In this document: one piece after another, positions 29,741 to 39,919 of the stretch
Layout of the letters: every line of letters starts with the position of its first letter
Position numbering within the stretch: position 1 is the stretch's first letter
Source of the DNA: Brenneria rubrifaciens
GTDB lineage: Bacteria; Pseudomonadota; Gammaproteobacteria; Enterobacterales; Enterobacteriaceae
Length of the DNA stretch: 64,000 bases
Assembly (NCBI RefSeq): GCF_005484945.1
Contig: NZ_CP034035.1
Span: 1,178,001-1,242,000 of the forward strand
Reading direction: 5' to 3'
Made by a program: the position numbers and the translations under genes
Notes under the pieces: model-generated
The model's database searches: none
Seen by the model: only the letters and a program-made list of their open reading frames with translations
What the model was told of the DNA's origin: nothing

Positions 29741-30796
29741 ATGAACTACCAAAATGATGATTTAAGGATTAAAGACATTAAGAAACTTTTGCCTCCGGTT
29801 GCACTATTGGAAAAATTCCCCGCTACGGACAAAGCCGCAGAAACGGTATCGTTCGCGCGCACAGCCATCCATAAGATCCTTAACGGTAATGATGACCGCT
29901 TGCTGGTTGTCATTGGTCCTTGCTCTATTCACGATCCGCAAGCGGCTAAAGAGTATGCGGCCCGCCTACTTAAATTGCGCCAGGAACTGAGCGACGATCT
30001 GGAAGTGGTGATGCGGGTTTATTTTGAAAAACCGCGTACGACGGTAGGCTGGAAAGGGCTAATCAACGATCCGCTGATGGATAACAGTTATCAGATCAAT
30101 GACGGCCTGCGTATTGCACGTCAACTGTTGCTGGAAATTAACAATATGGGTCTGCCCGCGGCCGGAGAGTTTCTGGATATGATCACGCCGCAATATATGG
30201 CGGATTTGATGAGTTGGGGCGCGATTGGCGCGCGGACCACTGAATCTCAGGTACACCGCGAACTGGCGTCGGGTTTGTCTTGCCCGGTCGGGTTCAAGAA
30301 CGGCACCGACGGGACGATCAAAGTCGCTATTGATGCCATCAATGCCGCCAGCGCCCCGCACTGTTTCCTGTCCGTAACCAAATGGGGTCATTCCGCGATT
30401 GTCAACACCAGCGGTAACCGTGATTGCCATATTATTCTGCGCGGTGGCAAAACGCCGAACTACAGTGCCGAACATGTGAAAGAGGTGAAGGCAGGTCTGG
30501 AAAAAGCGGGCCTGACGCCGCAGGTGATGATCGATTTCAGCCATGCCAACAGCAGCAAGCAATTCAAAAAGCAAATGGAAGTCTGCGAAGACGTGAGCGG
30601 CCAGATTGCTCAGGGTGAAAAAGCGATTGTGGGGGTTATGGTTGAAAGTCATCTGGTTGAAGGCAATCAGAGCCTGGAAAGCAATGCAGCGTTGGTGTAC
30701 GGTCAGAGCGTAACCGATGCCTGCATCGGCTGGGAAGATACCGATATGCTGTTGCGCCAACTGGCGTCGGCGGTGCGTGAGCGCCGCAGTAAATGA
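29741..30796 (+). CDS. aroG: 3-deoxy-7-phosphoheptulonate synthase, AroG type
   Basis: First step of the shikimate pathway: phosphoenolpyruvate plus erythrose 4-phosphate to DAHP. 351 residues (E. coli AroG 350, the Phe-inhibited isozyme). Starts MNYQNDDLRIKDIKKLLPPVALLEKFP. Active-site blocks VVIGPCSIHD, RVYFEKPRTTVGWKG, GARTTESQVHRELASG and HCFLSVTKWGHSAI are complete. The N-terminal arm that forms the inhibitor site is present, but I assign Phe sensitivity only by overall similarity. Ends in a bidirectional terminator shared with gpmA. Confidence 0.95.
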   Translation: MNYQNDDLRIKDIKKLLPPVALLEKFPATDKAAETVSFARTAIHKILNGNDDRLLVVIGPCSIHDPQAAKEYAARLLKLRQELSDDLEVVMRVYFEKPRTTVGWKGLINDPLMDNSYQINDGLRIARQLLLEINNMGLPAAGEFLDMITPQYMADLMSWGAIGARTTESQVHRELASGLSCPVGFKNGTDGTIKVAIDAINAASAPHCFLSVTKWGHSAIVNTSGNRDCHIILRGGKTPNYSAEHVKEVKAGLEKAGLTPQVMIDFSHANSSKQFKKQMEVCEDVSGQIAQGEKAIVGVMVESHLVEGNQSLESNAALVYGQSVTDACIGWEDTDMLLRQLASAVRERRSK

Positions 30797-30811
30797 TCAT
30801 CGCGTCGTAGT

Positions 30812-30851
30812 AAATAAAAAAAACCGGCTGATTAGCCGGTTTTTTTTATTT
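30812..30851. terminator. Bidirectional terminator between aroG and gpmA
   Basis: Arms 30812-30829 and 30834-30851 are exact 18-base inverted repeats around GATT. The stem core CCGGCT/AGCCGG is flanked by eight A on the left and eight T on the right, giving a proper T-tract in both directions. Confidence 0.92.
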
Positions 30852-30868
30852 ATCAGGGTAGTCGTCTG

Positions 30869-31621
30869 TTACTTGGCTTTACCCTGGTTCGCTACGGCGG
30901 CGGCTTTTGCTGCAATTTCATCAGCATTGCCCAGATAGTAGTGTTTGATCGGTTTGAAGTTTTCATCGAATTCATAAACCAATGGCACGCCAGTCGGGAT
31001 ATTCAGTTCGAGAATTTCATCTTCGCCCATGTTGTCCAGGTATTTAACCAGTGCACGCAGGGAGTTGCCATGAGCGGCGATGATCACCCGTTCACCACTT
31101 TTGATGCGTGGCAGAATGGTTTCATTCCAGTAAGGCACAACACGTTCAATCGTCAGCGCCAGGCTTTCGGTCAACGGCAGTTCTGCCTCGCTCAGTGAAG
31201 CGTAACGCGGGTCGTGTCCGGGGTAACGCTCATCATCACGAGTCAGTTCCGGCGGTGTCACCGCAAAGCCGCGACGCCATTGTTTCACCTGCTCGTCACC
31301 GTATTTTTCCGCGGTTTCCGCTTTGTTCAGGCCTTGCAGGGCGCCGTAATGACGCTCATTCATTTTCCAGGATTTTTCTACCGGCAGCCAGGCTTGATCC
31401 AGCTCGTCCAGTATATTCCACAGCGTATGAATGGCGCGTTTCAGCACGGAGGTATAAGCAAAGTCAAAGGCAAAACCTTCTTCTTTAAGCAATTTACCGG
31501 CGGCTTTGGCTTCTGTGCGACCTTTGTCGGACAAATCAACATCATACCAGCCTGTGAAGCGGTTTTCGTTGTTCCACTGGCTCTCACCGTGTCTTACCAG
31601 TACCAGCTTAGTTACAGCCAT
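30869..31621 (-). CDS. gpmA: Phosphoglycerate mutase, 2,3-bisphosphoglycerate-dependent
   Basis: Interconverts 3- and 2-phosphoglycerate in glycolysis. 250 residues as in E. coli. Catalytic phosphohistidine in [12 protein letters not shown] (His11) and the second His in [13 protein letters not shown]. Starts [13 protein letters not shown] at 31621; the frame is open 25 residues further upstream but without family match. Convergent with aroG. The copper operon lies upstream on the same strand, 137 bases away. Confidence 0.96.
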   Translation of the reverse strand: MAVTKLVLVRHGESQWNNENRFTGWYDVDLSDKGRTEAKAAGKLLKEEGFAFDFAYTSVLKRAIHTLWNILDELDQAWLPVEKSWKMNERHYGALQGLNKAETAEKYGDEQVKQWRRGFAVTPPELTRDDERYPGHDPRYASLSEAELPLTESLALTIERVVPYWNETILPRIKSGERVIIAAHGNSLRALVKYLDNMGEDEILELNIPTGVPLVYEFDENFKPIKHYYLGNADEIAAKAAAVANQGKAK

Positions 31622-31758
31622 AGCTAAACTCCTCCATATCCTGAGATTTCTGTGATAACGGGTTTCATTATAGGGGCGCAGAACGATTATCGGCAATCGA
31701 TAGTCGTTGGGCGGGATGATTTATCCGCTCGCTATTTGCGCCACATCACACTCTTGCT

Positions 31759-34700
31759 TTATCGTTTCAGCGTGTTCTTATCATCCTTGTGGAATAACAG
31801 GTACACCGCCGGGATAACCAGCATGGAAAGCAACGGGGCGCTGACCATACCGCCGATCATCGGAGCGGCAATCCGCTGCATAATTTCCGAGCCGCTGCCC
31901 CCTCCCCACATGATGGGCAGCAGGCCGGCCATGATGGTGGCGACGGTCATCATTTTGGGGCGAACACGCAGTACCGCACCTTCGTAAATGGCGTCCATCA
32001 ACTGTTGCCGGGATAACGGCTGACCGGGCACACGGTATTTTTCCACCGCATGATTGAGATACAACAGCATAATGACGCCAAACTCGGCCGAGACGCCAGC
32101 CAGCGCGATGAAGCCGACGGCGCAGGCCACAGAAAGGTTATAGCCGAGGATAGACTGTAACCAGACGCCGCCGATCAGGGCAAAGGGCAGGGTAGCCATA
32201 ATCAGCAGGGCATCTTTCACCCGTTTAAACGTCACATACAGCAGTACAAAGATTATCAACAGTGTGAAGGGCACGACGATTTTCATTTTCTCCGTGGCGC
32301 GTACGAGATATTCAAATTGGCCGGACCAACTGAGCGACACCCCTTCCGGCAGTGTTATCTGCTGCGCCACCGCCTGTTGCATCTCTTCGACGGCAGATTT
32401 CAGATCGCGGCCGCGCAGGTCCACATAAATCCATTCAGACAGCCGTCCGTTTTCACTTTTCAGCATCGGCGGCCCGTCGCTGACACGAATATCAGCCAGT
32501 TCTGAAAGCGTGACGCGTGCGCCACTCGCCGTGACGACGGGTAAATCACGCAGCTTTTCCAACGAGTCTCGCAATTCGCGCGGGTAGCGAAGGTTGATGG
32601 GGTAGCGCTGACGGCCTTCAACGGTTTCGCCGATATTCTGTCCGCCGATTAGGGCCGCGACCAGAGACTGCAACTCATCGACGGAAACGCCGTAGCGGGC
32701 GGCCCGCTGGCGGTCGATATCAATGTCGATATAGCGGCCGCCCGCCAACCGCTCCGCCAGTGCTGACGTCACGCCGGGGACGTTTTTCACCACCTGTTCG
32801 ATCTGAGCGGCGATACGCTCGATGTCCTGCAAATTATTGCCATTCACCTTGATGCCGACCGGGCTTTTAATACCGGTCGCCAGCATATCCAGACGATTAC
32901 GAATCGGCGGCACCCAGACGTTGGCGATCCCAGGTAGATTGACGGTTTGATCCAGTTCGGCGACCAACCTGTCCAGGGTCATGCCCGGTCGCCATTGCTC
33001 GCGGGGCTTCAGCCGGATGGTGCTTTCCAACATGGTCAGCGGCGCGGGATCGGTCGCGGTTTCCGCCCGGCCGGCCTTACCGAAAACGGATTCAACTTCA
33101 GGCACGGTTTTGATCAGCCGATCGGTTTGTTGCAACAGGCGGGCGGCTTCGCGGGCGGAAATGCCGGGCAACGTCGAGGGCATGTACAGCAGATCGCCTT
33201 CGTCCAGCGGGGGCATGAATTCGCTGCCGAGACGCCCAAGCGGAAGCAGTGTGAGCAGAAGCAACAGCACTGAAATCAGCAGCGTGGTTTTGGGATAGCT
33301 CAACACGCGTTGCAGGACGGGATGATAGGCTTTGATCAGCCAGCGGTTAAGCGGATTAGCCTGCTCATCGGGGATTTTTCCCCGGACGAAATAGCCCATC
33401 AGCACTGGGACCAGCGTAATGCCGAGTCCGGCTGCAACCGCCATCGCATAGGTTTTGGTAAACGCCAGCGGTGAAAACATGCGGCCTTCCTGCGCTTCCA
33501 GCGAGAAAACCGGCACAAAAGAGAGCGTGATGATCAACAGGCTGCAAAATAGCGCCGGACCGACTTCGACGGCGGCGCGTTCCGCCAGATGCCACCAATC
33601 CCGATCCTGAGGTTCCTCCCCCGGATGGTTGTGGCGCCACTGCTCGACGACTTTATGCATATTCTCAATCATCACGATCGCCGCATCCACCATTGCCCCA
33701 ATCGCAATCGCAATGCCGCCCAGCGACATAATGTTCGCATTGACGCCCTGATAACGCATGATGATAAATGCGCCCAGAATCCCCAGCGGCAGGCTGATAA
33801 TCGCCACCAACGCCGAACGAAAATGAAACAGAAACAGGGCGCAAATGGCGGCAACGACGGCAAACTCTTCCAGTAATTTATGGCTGAGCGTTTCTATCGC
33901 CAGTTCAATCAACTGGGCGCGATCGTAGGTCGGTACAATCTCCACCCCGGCAGGCAGGCTTTTTTGAATTTCCTGTAACCGGGCTTTCACGGCATGCAGG
34001 GTGCCCAACGCGTTTTTGCCTGAGCGCAACACAATAATGCCGCCTGCTACCTCGCCTTCGCCATTCAATTCGGCAATGCCGCGTCGCATCTCCGGTCCTT
34101 CACGCAGGGTGGCGACATCCTGTAAAAAGAGCGGTATGCCATTGCGCATGGTAATGACCACATGATCGAAGTCCTGCGCGTTTTTCAGGTAGCCGGCGGT
34201 GCGAATTATATATTCCGCTTCCCCCAGTTCCAGCACCGAACCGCCGCTTTCCTGATTGGCGGCCTGTATCGCGGCGATAATCTGCTGGTGGGTAATATTC
34301 AGCGTACGCATCCGCTCAGGATCGACCACCACCTGATATTGTTTCACCATGCCGCCGACGCTGGCAACCTCCGCGACGTTAGGTATGGTTTTCAATTCAA
34401 ACCTGAGCAACCAATCCTGAATTCCGCGCAGATCGGCCAGACTATGTTTACCGCTCCGATCGACAAGCGCATATTCGTAGATCCAGCCGACGCCGGTGGC
34501 ATCCGGCCCCAGTGATGTTCTGGCCTCCGCCGGCAGGCTGGATTGCACCTGGCTGAGATATTCGAGCACGCGCGATCGCGCCCAATAAGGATCGGTGCCA
34601 TCCTCAAACAGAATATAAACGTAGGCGTCGCCAAACATGGAGAAACCGCGCACCGTTTTGGCGCCCGGTACTGAAAGCATGGTGGTGGTCAGCGGGTAGG

Positions 34701-34896
34701 TGACCTGATTCTCGACCACCTGCGGCGCTTTGCCCGGATAGCTGACGCGAATAATCACCTGCACGTCAGAGAGATCGGGCAGGGCGTCCAGCGGGGTTTT
34801 CTGCAATGAGATTATCCCCCAGGCTGCCATCAGTAACACCGCCAGCAACACCAGCAGGCGGTTTTGCAGCGACCAGCGAATGATATAAGCAATCAT
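31759..34896 (-). CDS. cusA: Copper/silver efflux RND pump CusA
   Basis: Inner-membrane RND transporter that expels Cu(I)/Ag(I) through a tripartite channel. 1045 residues, twelve transmembrane helices, two large periplasmic loops. The three substrate Met positions known in E. coli CusA (573, 623, 672) appear conserved here in [18 protein letters not shown] and [28 protein letters not shown] in helix 4 is the proton-relay region. High similarity to E. coli CusA along its length. Overlaps cusB by four bases (ATGA). Last gene of the operon. Confidence 0.94.
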   Translation of the reverse strand: MIAYIIRWSLQNRLLVLLAVLLMAAWGIISLQKTPLDALPDLSDVQVIIRVSYPGKAPQVVENQVTYPLTTTMLSVPGAKTVRGFSMFGDAYVYILFEDGTDPYWARSRVLEYLSQVQSSLPAEARTSLGPDATGVGWIYEYALVDRSGKHSLADLRGIQDWLLRFELKTIPNVAEVASVGGMVKQYQVVVDPERMRTLNITHQQIIAAIQAANQESGGSVLELGEAEYIIRTAGYLKNAQDFDHVVITMRNGIPLFLQDVATLREGPEMRRGIAELNGEGEVAGGIIVLRSGKNALGTLHAVKARLQEIQKSLPAGVEIVPTYDRAQLIELAIETLSHKLLEEFAVVAAICALFLFHFRSALVAIISLPLGILGAFIIMRYQGVNANIMSLGGIAIAIGAMVDAAIVMIENMHKVVEQWRHNHPGEEPQDRDWWHLAERAAVEVGPALFCSLLIITLSFVPVFSLEAQEGRMFSPLAFTKTYAMAVAAGLGITLVPVLMGYFVRGKIPDEQANPLNRWLIKAYHPVLQRVLSYPKTTLLISVLLLLLTLLPLGRLGSEFMPPLDEGDLLYMPSTLPGISAREAARLLQQTDRLIKTVPEVESVFGKAGRAETATDPAPLTMLESTIRLKPREQWRPGMTLDRLVAELDQTVNLPGIANVWVPPIRNRLDMLATGIKSPVGIKVNGNNLQDIERIAAQIEQVVKNVPGVTSALAERLAGGRYIDIDIDRQRAARYGVSVDELQSLVAALIGGQNIGETVEGRQRYPINLRYPRELRDSLEKLRDLPVVTASGARVTLSELADIRVSDGPPMLKSENGRLSEWIYVDLRGRDLKSAVEEMQQAVAQQITLPEGVSLSWSGQFEYLVRATEKMKIVVPFTLLIIFVLLYVTFKRVKDALLIMATLPFALIGGVWLQSILGYNLSVACAVGFIALAGVSAEFGVIMLLYLNHAVEKYRVPGQPLSRQQLMDAIYEGAVLRVRPKMMTVATIMAGLLPIMWGGGSGSEIMQRIAAPMIGGMVSAPLLSMLVIPAVYLLFHKDDKNTLKR

Positions 34897-36416
34897 TGGT
34901 GGCCTCCATGTCCGGTTTGGGGAGCGTCGAGCGAGGAGATGTGCTGAATATGAATGCCGCTGTCGTCCATACTGAAACTGAAGCGAACTTTACTGTTGAT
35001 CTCGATCCCCTCAGGCAGTCCGCTTTTCGGCAGGGTAAAATCCATCGTCATGGGCGACCAGTTCAACGCCGGAACGGCATCATGCCCGATAGTAAGCTGG
35101 CTGCCGTTGATGGCTTTAATTGTACCCTGCGTTTGATAAATGACGTTTTGCGCCGCGGCGGTTTTCTCTTTTGCGGATTGCGTTGATCCCGTCTGATAAG
35201 CTTCGCCAAACTGTGATAGCGAGCTGCGCAGGCTGGCTTCGGAATCAATCAGGAATTGGCCCGATGTCACCACGCTGTCGCCCTCTTTCAGCCCGGTAAC
35301 GACTTCGGCCCAGCCGTTCTGTATGGTTCCCACGGCCACCGTTCGAGGGGCAAAGTGGCCGTTGCCCTCGTGAATCAGTACCCGATTGTGACTGCCGCTG
35401 ACCAGCAAGGCTTGCTGAGGGATCATCAGCATCGGCTGTGGTTGCTGGCTGGCAAGCTGTACTGACAGGTACATTCCCGGTTTTAACTGCTGTTGGGGAT
35501 TTTCCAGTACGGCGCGGGCTTTCAGCGTGCGGGTGCCGCTGTCAAGCAGCGGGAGCAATTCACTGATTGTTCCGTGAAACGTTTGTCCCGGCCAGGCGCT
35601 GCTGCGGGCGGTTATCCCGCTGCCGACGCTCAAGCGCGCCGCCTGCGCTTCGGGATAATCCACCTCGACCCATACCGGGTCCAAGCTCGCCAGCTCAAAC
35701 AGCGGTTGCGCCGGCGTCAACTGCATCCCGGCGCGGACTTCAAGCTTATTGACGTAACCGGATTCTGGCGCAGTGAGGGTGATTCTGGCCTGCGGTTTCC
35801 CGCTGCGTTCGACCTGGCGGATAACCGTGTCCGGCATAAACAGCAAGGAAAGCTTACGGCGGGCGGCCTGCGTCAGCGAATCATCGCCGAGCTGCCGCAC
35901 CGCCAGATATTCCTGCTGCGCCGCAGCCCAGGCAGGATTCCACAGCGTTGCCAGCGTTTCCCCTTTTTTAACCTGTTGCTGCAACGCGCCGACATTGAGT
36001 TGTTCGACGATACCGCCGCTGGTGGCGGCTAGCGTGCGTAATCCCCGTTCGTTGAGCGTGACGGAGCCATAGCCGGATGTCTGGATATTGACGGTGCGGA
36101 TTTCCGCGCGAGCGGTACGAACGCCGAGGTTTTGCTGCTGGCGGGCGCTGATGGTGACGCCGCCATCGTTGCGTATCTCGTCGGCGTAACGGGGAACTAG
36201 CGGCATATCCATAAACGGTGATTTGCCGGGCTGGTCAAAACGTTTATCGGGCACCATGGGATCGTACCAGTACAACACCGGACGCGCTGTTGTAGCCGAT
36301 GAAGATGAAGAGGCTGAGGAGACCGATACGGCCTGGTGTCGGCCCCAGAAAAAACCGGCGCCGATAGCCGCGGCGATCGCCAGCGCAATCAAGCTGTAAG
36401 TGAAGGATTTGTTCAT
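34893..36416 (-). CDS. cusB: Periplasmic adaptor CusB with a C-terminal CusF-like domain
   Basis: Membrane fusion protein linking CusA to the outer-membrane factor. 507 residues, about 100 more than E. coli CusB. N-terminal anchor (about 8-27); a metal-binding motif [20 protein letters not shown] with Met residues (about 49-75); barrel-sandwich/lipoyl and beta-barrel domains to about 400. After a Gln/Ala/Lys linker the last about 85 residues form a CusF-like domain: IGHD then NWSPMTMDF supply the His, Trp, Met, Met copper site. The tail ends HGGHQ. Overlaps cusC by four bases and cusA by four. Confidence 0.9.
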   Translation of the reverse strand: MNKSFTYSLIALAIAAAIGAGFFWGRHQAVSVSSASSSSSATTARPVLYWYDPMVPDKRFDQPGKSPFMDMPLVPRYADEIRNDGGVTISARQQQNLGVRTARAEIRTVNIQTSGYGSVTLNERGLRTLAATSGGIVEQLNVGALQQQVKKGETLATLWNPAWAAAQQEYLAVRQLGDDSLTQAARRKLSLLFMPDTVIRQVERSGKPQARITLTAPESGYVNKLEVRAGMQLTPAQPLFELASLDPVWVEVDYPEAQAARLSVGSGITARSSAWPGQTFHGTISELLPLLDSGTRTLKARAVLENPQQQLKPGMYLSVQLASQQPQPMLMIPQQALLVSGSHNRVLIHEGNGHFAPRTVAVGTIQNGWAEVVTGLKEGDSVVTSGQFLIDSEASLRSSLSQFGEAYQTGSTQSAKEKTAAAQNVIYQTQGTIKAINGSQLTIGHDAVPALNWSPMTMDFTLPKSGLPEGIEINSKVRFSFSMDDSGIHIQHISSLDAPQTGHGGHQ

Positions 36417-37672
36417 TGTAATGGTTTTCCCTGTGGCGTCAGATAGCGAATGGCGGCCCAGAACTGCGCCATTTCCCGTGCGGCGGTTTGTGCGGCGATA
36501 TTACTTTCCAGCAGCGAACGTCGGGCCTCCAGAACGCTGGCAAGGCTGCTGCTGCCTGATTGATACTGAGCCTGGATCAGTTCGCTGCGCTGCTGTTGCA
36601 GGGGCAGAACCTCGTTAATCTGCCGCCGCCAGCGTGATTGGACCGCCTGAAATTGCGCGATTAACGTATCGAGCTGTGCCTGATGTTCCCTGGCTGCCAG
36701 CAGCGCGTTGTCGCGAGTCTGCTGAATGCGGGCCACATCCGCGGCGTGCTCTTTATCCTGCCGTTTGGATTGAAACAGGGGCAGGTCGACCGTTACCATC
36801 ACGCCCGCCATATCGTCATACTCATTGCCCCGCTTGGCGTAGTAAATCTCCACGCCCACATCAGGGATCACTGCGACGGCCGACTGCGCCGAGCGCGCCT
36901 GAGCGAGTTCGGCCTCACGCTGCGCCTGTTGCATTTCCGGGTGCAGATGCAGGTTTTGGCTAAGTTGCTCCGGTGATGCCGGCAGTCGTTCAAAGCGGGG
37001 AAGCACACCCTGAACATGGATGTTGGTCAGACCGGTAAGCCGTGTGATGCTGGCCCGGGCGATCTGAACATCCCGTTCGGCATCGGCCAGACGATCTCGC
37101 ATGGTGGCCAGCGTCAATCGGGCATCCAGCACGCTGCTGGCCTCACTGCCTGCCGCTACGCTCGCTTTCTGCAAGGCAATCTGCCGTTCACTTTCGGTAA
37201 CCAGCTGTTTCAGCTCTTTCAGGAATTGTTGTGATAAAGCCAGTTCGAGCCAGGCTTGAGCGGTATCCCGTTGCAGGCGGGCGCGAAGGGATTCGCTGTT
37301 GCTGAGCAGGCTGTCGGCTTCCACGCGGAAAGTTTGTGCTTTGCTTTCTCGTTTACGCCTGCTGACATAGGTTTGCATAACGCCAATGCGTTGCATCGTC
37401 ATCCCTTCACGCGTCAGTCGGCTGCCATTGTTTCCGCCTAAAGGCAGGTTCTCAACGCCGAATCGAAGCTGCGGATCGGGAAGTTGCGTCGCGGAGTCGG
37501 CCATGTTTTGCAGCGCGCTAACCTGGTGTCGATTGGCGGACAGCTCGGCGGAATAACGCTCCGCCGCCTGTAACGCCTGATCAAAATCCAGAACTGCCGC
37601 AAAGGATGCGGCAGGCAGCCACAGCAACATTGCCAGACACGCGCCTGTGACGCGATGTTCGGACAGGGACAT
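36413..37672 (-). CDS. Outer-membrane factor of the copper efflux system (TolC/CzcC family)
   Basis: 419-residue TolC-superfamily protein that should form the outer-membrane channel of the CusCBA-type pump. Signal peptide of about 26 residues ending SFA; no lipobox, unlike E. coli CusC, which is a lipoprotein of about 457 residues. Two repeats of long amphipathic helices rich in Gln/Ala/Arg (about 95-220 and 300-400), including LELALSQQFLKELKQL. It resembles CzcC-type factors more than CusC, so I leave the symbol open. Between cusF and cusB, 14 bases after cusF. Confidence 0.88.
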   Translation of the reverse strand: MSLSEHRVTGACLAMLLWLPAASFAAVLDFDQALQAAERYSAELSANRHQVSALQNMADSATQLPDPQLRFGVENLPLGGNNGSRLTREGMTMQRIGVMQTYVSRRKRESKAQTFRVEADSLLSNSESLRARLQRDTAQAWLELALSQQFLKELKQLVTESERQIALQKASVAAGSEASSVLDARLTLATMRDRLADAERDVQIARASITRLTGLTNIHVQGVLPRFERLPASPEQLSQNLHLHPEMQQAQREAELAQARSAQSAVAVIPDVGVEIYYAKRGNEYDDMAGVMVTVDLPLFQSKRQDKEHAADVARIQQTRDNALLAAREHQAQLDTLIAQFQAVQSRWRRQINEVLPLQQQRSELIQAQYQSGSSSLASVLEARRSLLESNIAAQTAAREMAQFWAAIRYLTPQGKPLQ

Positions 37673-37686
37673 GGTTCTATCCTCGG

Positions 37687-38031
37687 TTATTTTTGCTGTG
37701 GCGTGATATTGATCAGTACGTAGCCGCTGTCCTGTTGTATAAAGCGGAACGCGACAGGCGTATTCGCCGCTAGAGGATTAAAAGTACGTCCGGCGGGTAG
37801 CCTGAACGTCATGGTCATGGGCGGCCAGCGCAAATCGGCAACCGGGGAATGGGCGATGGTGACGCTGTCGGCGTTCCACTGCTTCACTGTCCCGGTGGCC
37901 TGATACGCGTTGGTGGTTGCAGTGGCAGCCGTATTGGAAGGCATCATCATTGCGTGATGCTGATGTTCATTGGCCCGTAAGGGAGAAGAGAACAGTAAGC
38001 CGCTTATCACGGCGACGTAAATGGCACGCAT
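37687..38031 (-). CDS. cusF: Periplasmic copper-binding protein CusF
   Basis: Small metallochaperone that hands Cu(I)/Ag(I) to CusB. 114 residues. Signal peptide MRAIYVAVISGLLFSSPLRA. A HQHHAMMM stretch follows the cleavage site. The CusF fold is identified by VTIAHSPVADLRWPPMTMTF: His, then Trp-Pro-Pro-Met-Thr-Met, the set that binds Cu(I) through Met2His with a Trp cap. The neighbouring cusB carries a second, fused copy of this domain. Confidence 0.92.
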   Translation of the reverse strand: MRAIYVAVISGLLFSSPLRANEHQHHAMMMPSNTAATATTNAYQATGTVKQWNADSVTIAHSPVADLRWPPMTMTFRLPAGRTFNPLAANTPVAFRFIQQDSGYVLINITPQQK

Positions 38032-38107
38032 AGTAATAGCTCCATAAAAACGAGAAATAACAGTTGATTACACCGGTTTGGCGTAGCGGGGTTATTAATC
38101 GTTCGGG

Positions 38108-38557
38108 CTATTCTCTGAAACGGCAGAAACGGATTTCTGCCGGAGGTCCTGCCGCCGGCGGGGAAAACCAGACATCAGTGGTGCAATTTACGGAATGGGG
38201 TTGATTGACGAGAGCCAGCTCGTTACTGACCGGAATAGCCAGCAGCGCCAGACTGACATTGTCCTGCTTGATGGTGTCTGGGACGCAGTGTTTCTCACAC
38301 AGCGGGGTCTGCTGTTGAGCCACTTGTGTCGACATGGTTTCATCATGGTCAGTCCCATGGGAGACGGAGGGGGTCTGTTGCTGATGGACTTGGTGCCGCA
38401 TCAATGCTGACGTCTGGTTGAACGTCATATTGCATGAGTGAGCGGCAATCGCTAATTGCGCATTCAGAAATAGCCAGCATAACGCCAATAGCCATCCCCA
38501 TCTGCCTTTGGTACGCAGATGATGGATTATTGATGGCGATAAAGACGATCCCGGCAT
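38108..38557 (-). CDS. Uncharacterised exported Cys/His-rich protein heading the copper operon
   Basis: 149 residues, not recognised as a named protein. One hydrophobic segment (about 20-39, ending LAIAAHSC) suggests a signal peptide or anchor. The rest is rich in possible metal ligands: Cys42, Met44, a His/Gln/Met stretch (about 52-75) with MRHQVHQQ and HGTDHDETM, a Cys87-Glu-Lys-His-Cys91 motif, and a C-terminal PPAEIRFCRF. Such PP..RFCRF ends occur in small proteins near copper-resistance genes. Start at 38557 follows AAGGAT. It may bind or sense periplasmic copper; this is inferred from composition and position only. Confidence 0.7.
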   Translation of the reverse strand: MPGSSLSPSIIHHLRTKGRWGWLLALCWLFLNAQLAIAAHSCNMTFNQTSALMRHQVHQQQTPSVSHGTDHDETMSTQVAQQQTPLCEKHCVPDTIKQDNVSLALLAIPVSNELALVNQPHSVNCTTDVWFSPPAAGPPAEIRFCRFRE

Positions 38558-38583
38558 AACGTATCCTTACAAAGATTAATCGC

Positions 38584-38613
38584 AGTGTAAGCGCCAGAAT
38601 CTGGCGTGGGCAA
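38584..38613 (-). promoter_or_regulatory. Likely MerR-type promoter of the copper operon
   Basis: On the minus strand: TTGCCC (38608-38613), an 18-base spacer, TACACT (38584-38589). The spacer is occupied by a perfect dyad CGCCAGA-T-TCTGGCG (38592-38606). A dyad between -35 and -10 with a spacer longer than 17 is the layout of MerR/CueR-type activated promoters. No regulator gene is nearby. Confidence 0.55.
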
Positions 38614-38808
38614 GCAGGGAATTGAAGAGTTTTGTAAAGCGGTAGAGGGATGTTCTGCCAATGTTATCAACGAGTTAATAAAAACTGGCAAGTTTCAGAA
38701 TGCAGGCAGCGGGAAACCGGGCGAATGCCCCATTCACGGCGTCGGTAAGTGACTGGGAGAGAAAGTGAAACCAGGATATCGGCGCCGGGTAAGACGCCGG
38801 TACAATGA

Positions 38809-39855
38809 TTAGGGTGTGAAAAACTGATAGGTAGTTTCAGCGCGATATACCTTGCCCGGTTTTAACCAGCAGTCCGGCTGCGGCCAGTCTGGATGGTTGG
38901 GACTATCCGGCAGGAATTCGCTTTCCAGCGCCACGCCAGCGTGATTTTCATAGCGGTGGCCTTCCCTTGATGGCGTACCTGAAAGGAAGTTGCCGCTATA
39001 GAGTTGCAGGGCGGGTGCGCTGGTAAAGACGCTCATCATGACCTGGTCATCCGAGGACCACAAATTGGCCGCCGGGCTTTCACCGGAGGCGCAGGTTTTG
39101 TGCAGCAGATAAGCGTGATCGTAACCGTTGACGGCAACCTGATCGTCGTCCCGCAGGAAGTCCTGCTCCAGCGTTTTCGGCTGGCGGAAATCCATTCCAG
39201 TTTTTTCAACCGGTTTAAGGTCCGCGCCGGGAATACCGGCGCTGTTTACCGGCAGGTAATAATCGGCAAAGAGTTGCAACCGGTGTTTGCGTACGTCCGT
39301 TGGGTTGCCGTCAAGATTGAAGTAGGCGTGGTTGGTCAGGCACACCGGGCAGTTTTTTTCCGCGACGGCTTGATAGGTGATTTCCAGCGCGTGATGTTCA
39401 GTCAGACGATAGCAGACCTGCACATTAAGCTGACCGGGATATCCCTGATCGCCATCCGGCGAATACAACTGATAGGTAATCTGTGACGCATCCTGGCTGA
39501 GAATAGACCAGCGCCGTGCGTGAAACCCGTCTGGACCGCCATGTAACTGATGGACGCCCTGATTGGCGGCCAGAAGGTAGGTTTCATCGCCACGGCTGAA
39601 CGTGGCATTGGCGATACGATTGGCGTAGCGGCCCACAGACGCCCCAAGATAAGCGCTTTGCTGAGGATACTGTTCTGGCGCAGCACAACCGAGCAGCACT
39701 TCCCGCACTTCACCGCCCGGCATGGGCAACTGGCAGGAAAGCCAGGTGGCGCCCCAGTCCATCAGGCAAATGCGCATGCCTGCCTGATTTTGTAAGGCGG
39801 TTAATTGGAACGGCTGTCCGTCGGGCGCCAGCGCGCGGGTTTTTTCATTCAACAT
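38809..39855 (-). CDS. galM: Aldose 1-epimerase (galactose mutarotase)
   Basis: Interconverts alpha and beta anomers of galactose and other aldoses. 348 residues (E. coli 346). Starts MLNEKTRALAPDGQPFQL with CAGGAG upstream; the frame is open another 113 residues but only through the galE end. Catalytic-site blocks: GRYANRIANATF, HQLHGGPDGFHARRW, NHAYFNLDG, and the Glu in GVALESEFLPDSPNHPDWPQPDC. It lies directly behind galE; galT and galK, normally between them, are missing. Confidence 0.94.
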   Translation of the reverse strand: MLNEKTRALAPDGQPFQLTALQNQAGMRICLMDWGATWLSCQLPMPGGEVREVLLGCAAPEQYPQQSAYLGASVGRYANRIANATFSRGDETYLLAANQGVHQLHGGPDGFHARRWSILSQDASQITYQLYSPDGDQGYPGQLNVQVCYRLTEHHALEITYQAVAEKNCPVCLTNHAYFNLDGNPTDVRKHRLQLFADYYLPVNSAGIPGADLKPVEKTGMDFRQPKTLEQDFLRDDDQVAVNGYDHAYLLHKTCASGESPAANLWSSDDQVMMSVFTSAPALQLYSGNFLSGTPSREGHRYENHAGVALESEFLPDSPNHPDWPQPDCWLKPGKVYRAETTYQFFTP

Positions 39856-39919
39856 GGCTTGCTCCTGTGGGTATTCGGCCAACCAAGCCGTTGCCCGAAT
39901 GTTATCCCCGCGGTTTTTT

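Noticed and set aside
31682..31708. 11-bp imperfect inverted repeat between cusA and gpmA as a terminator
   Set aside because: One mismatch and no T-tract on the minus strand; function not supported.
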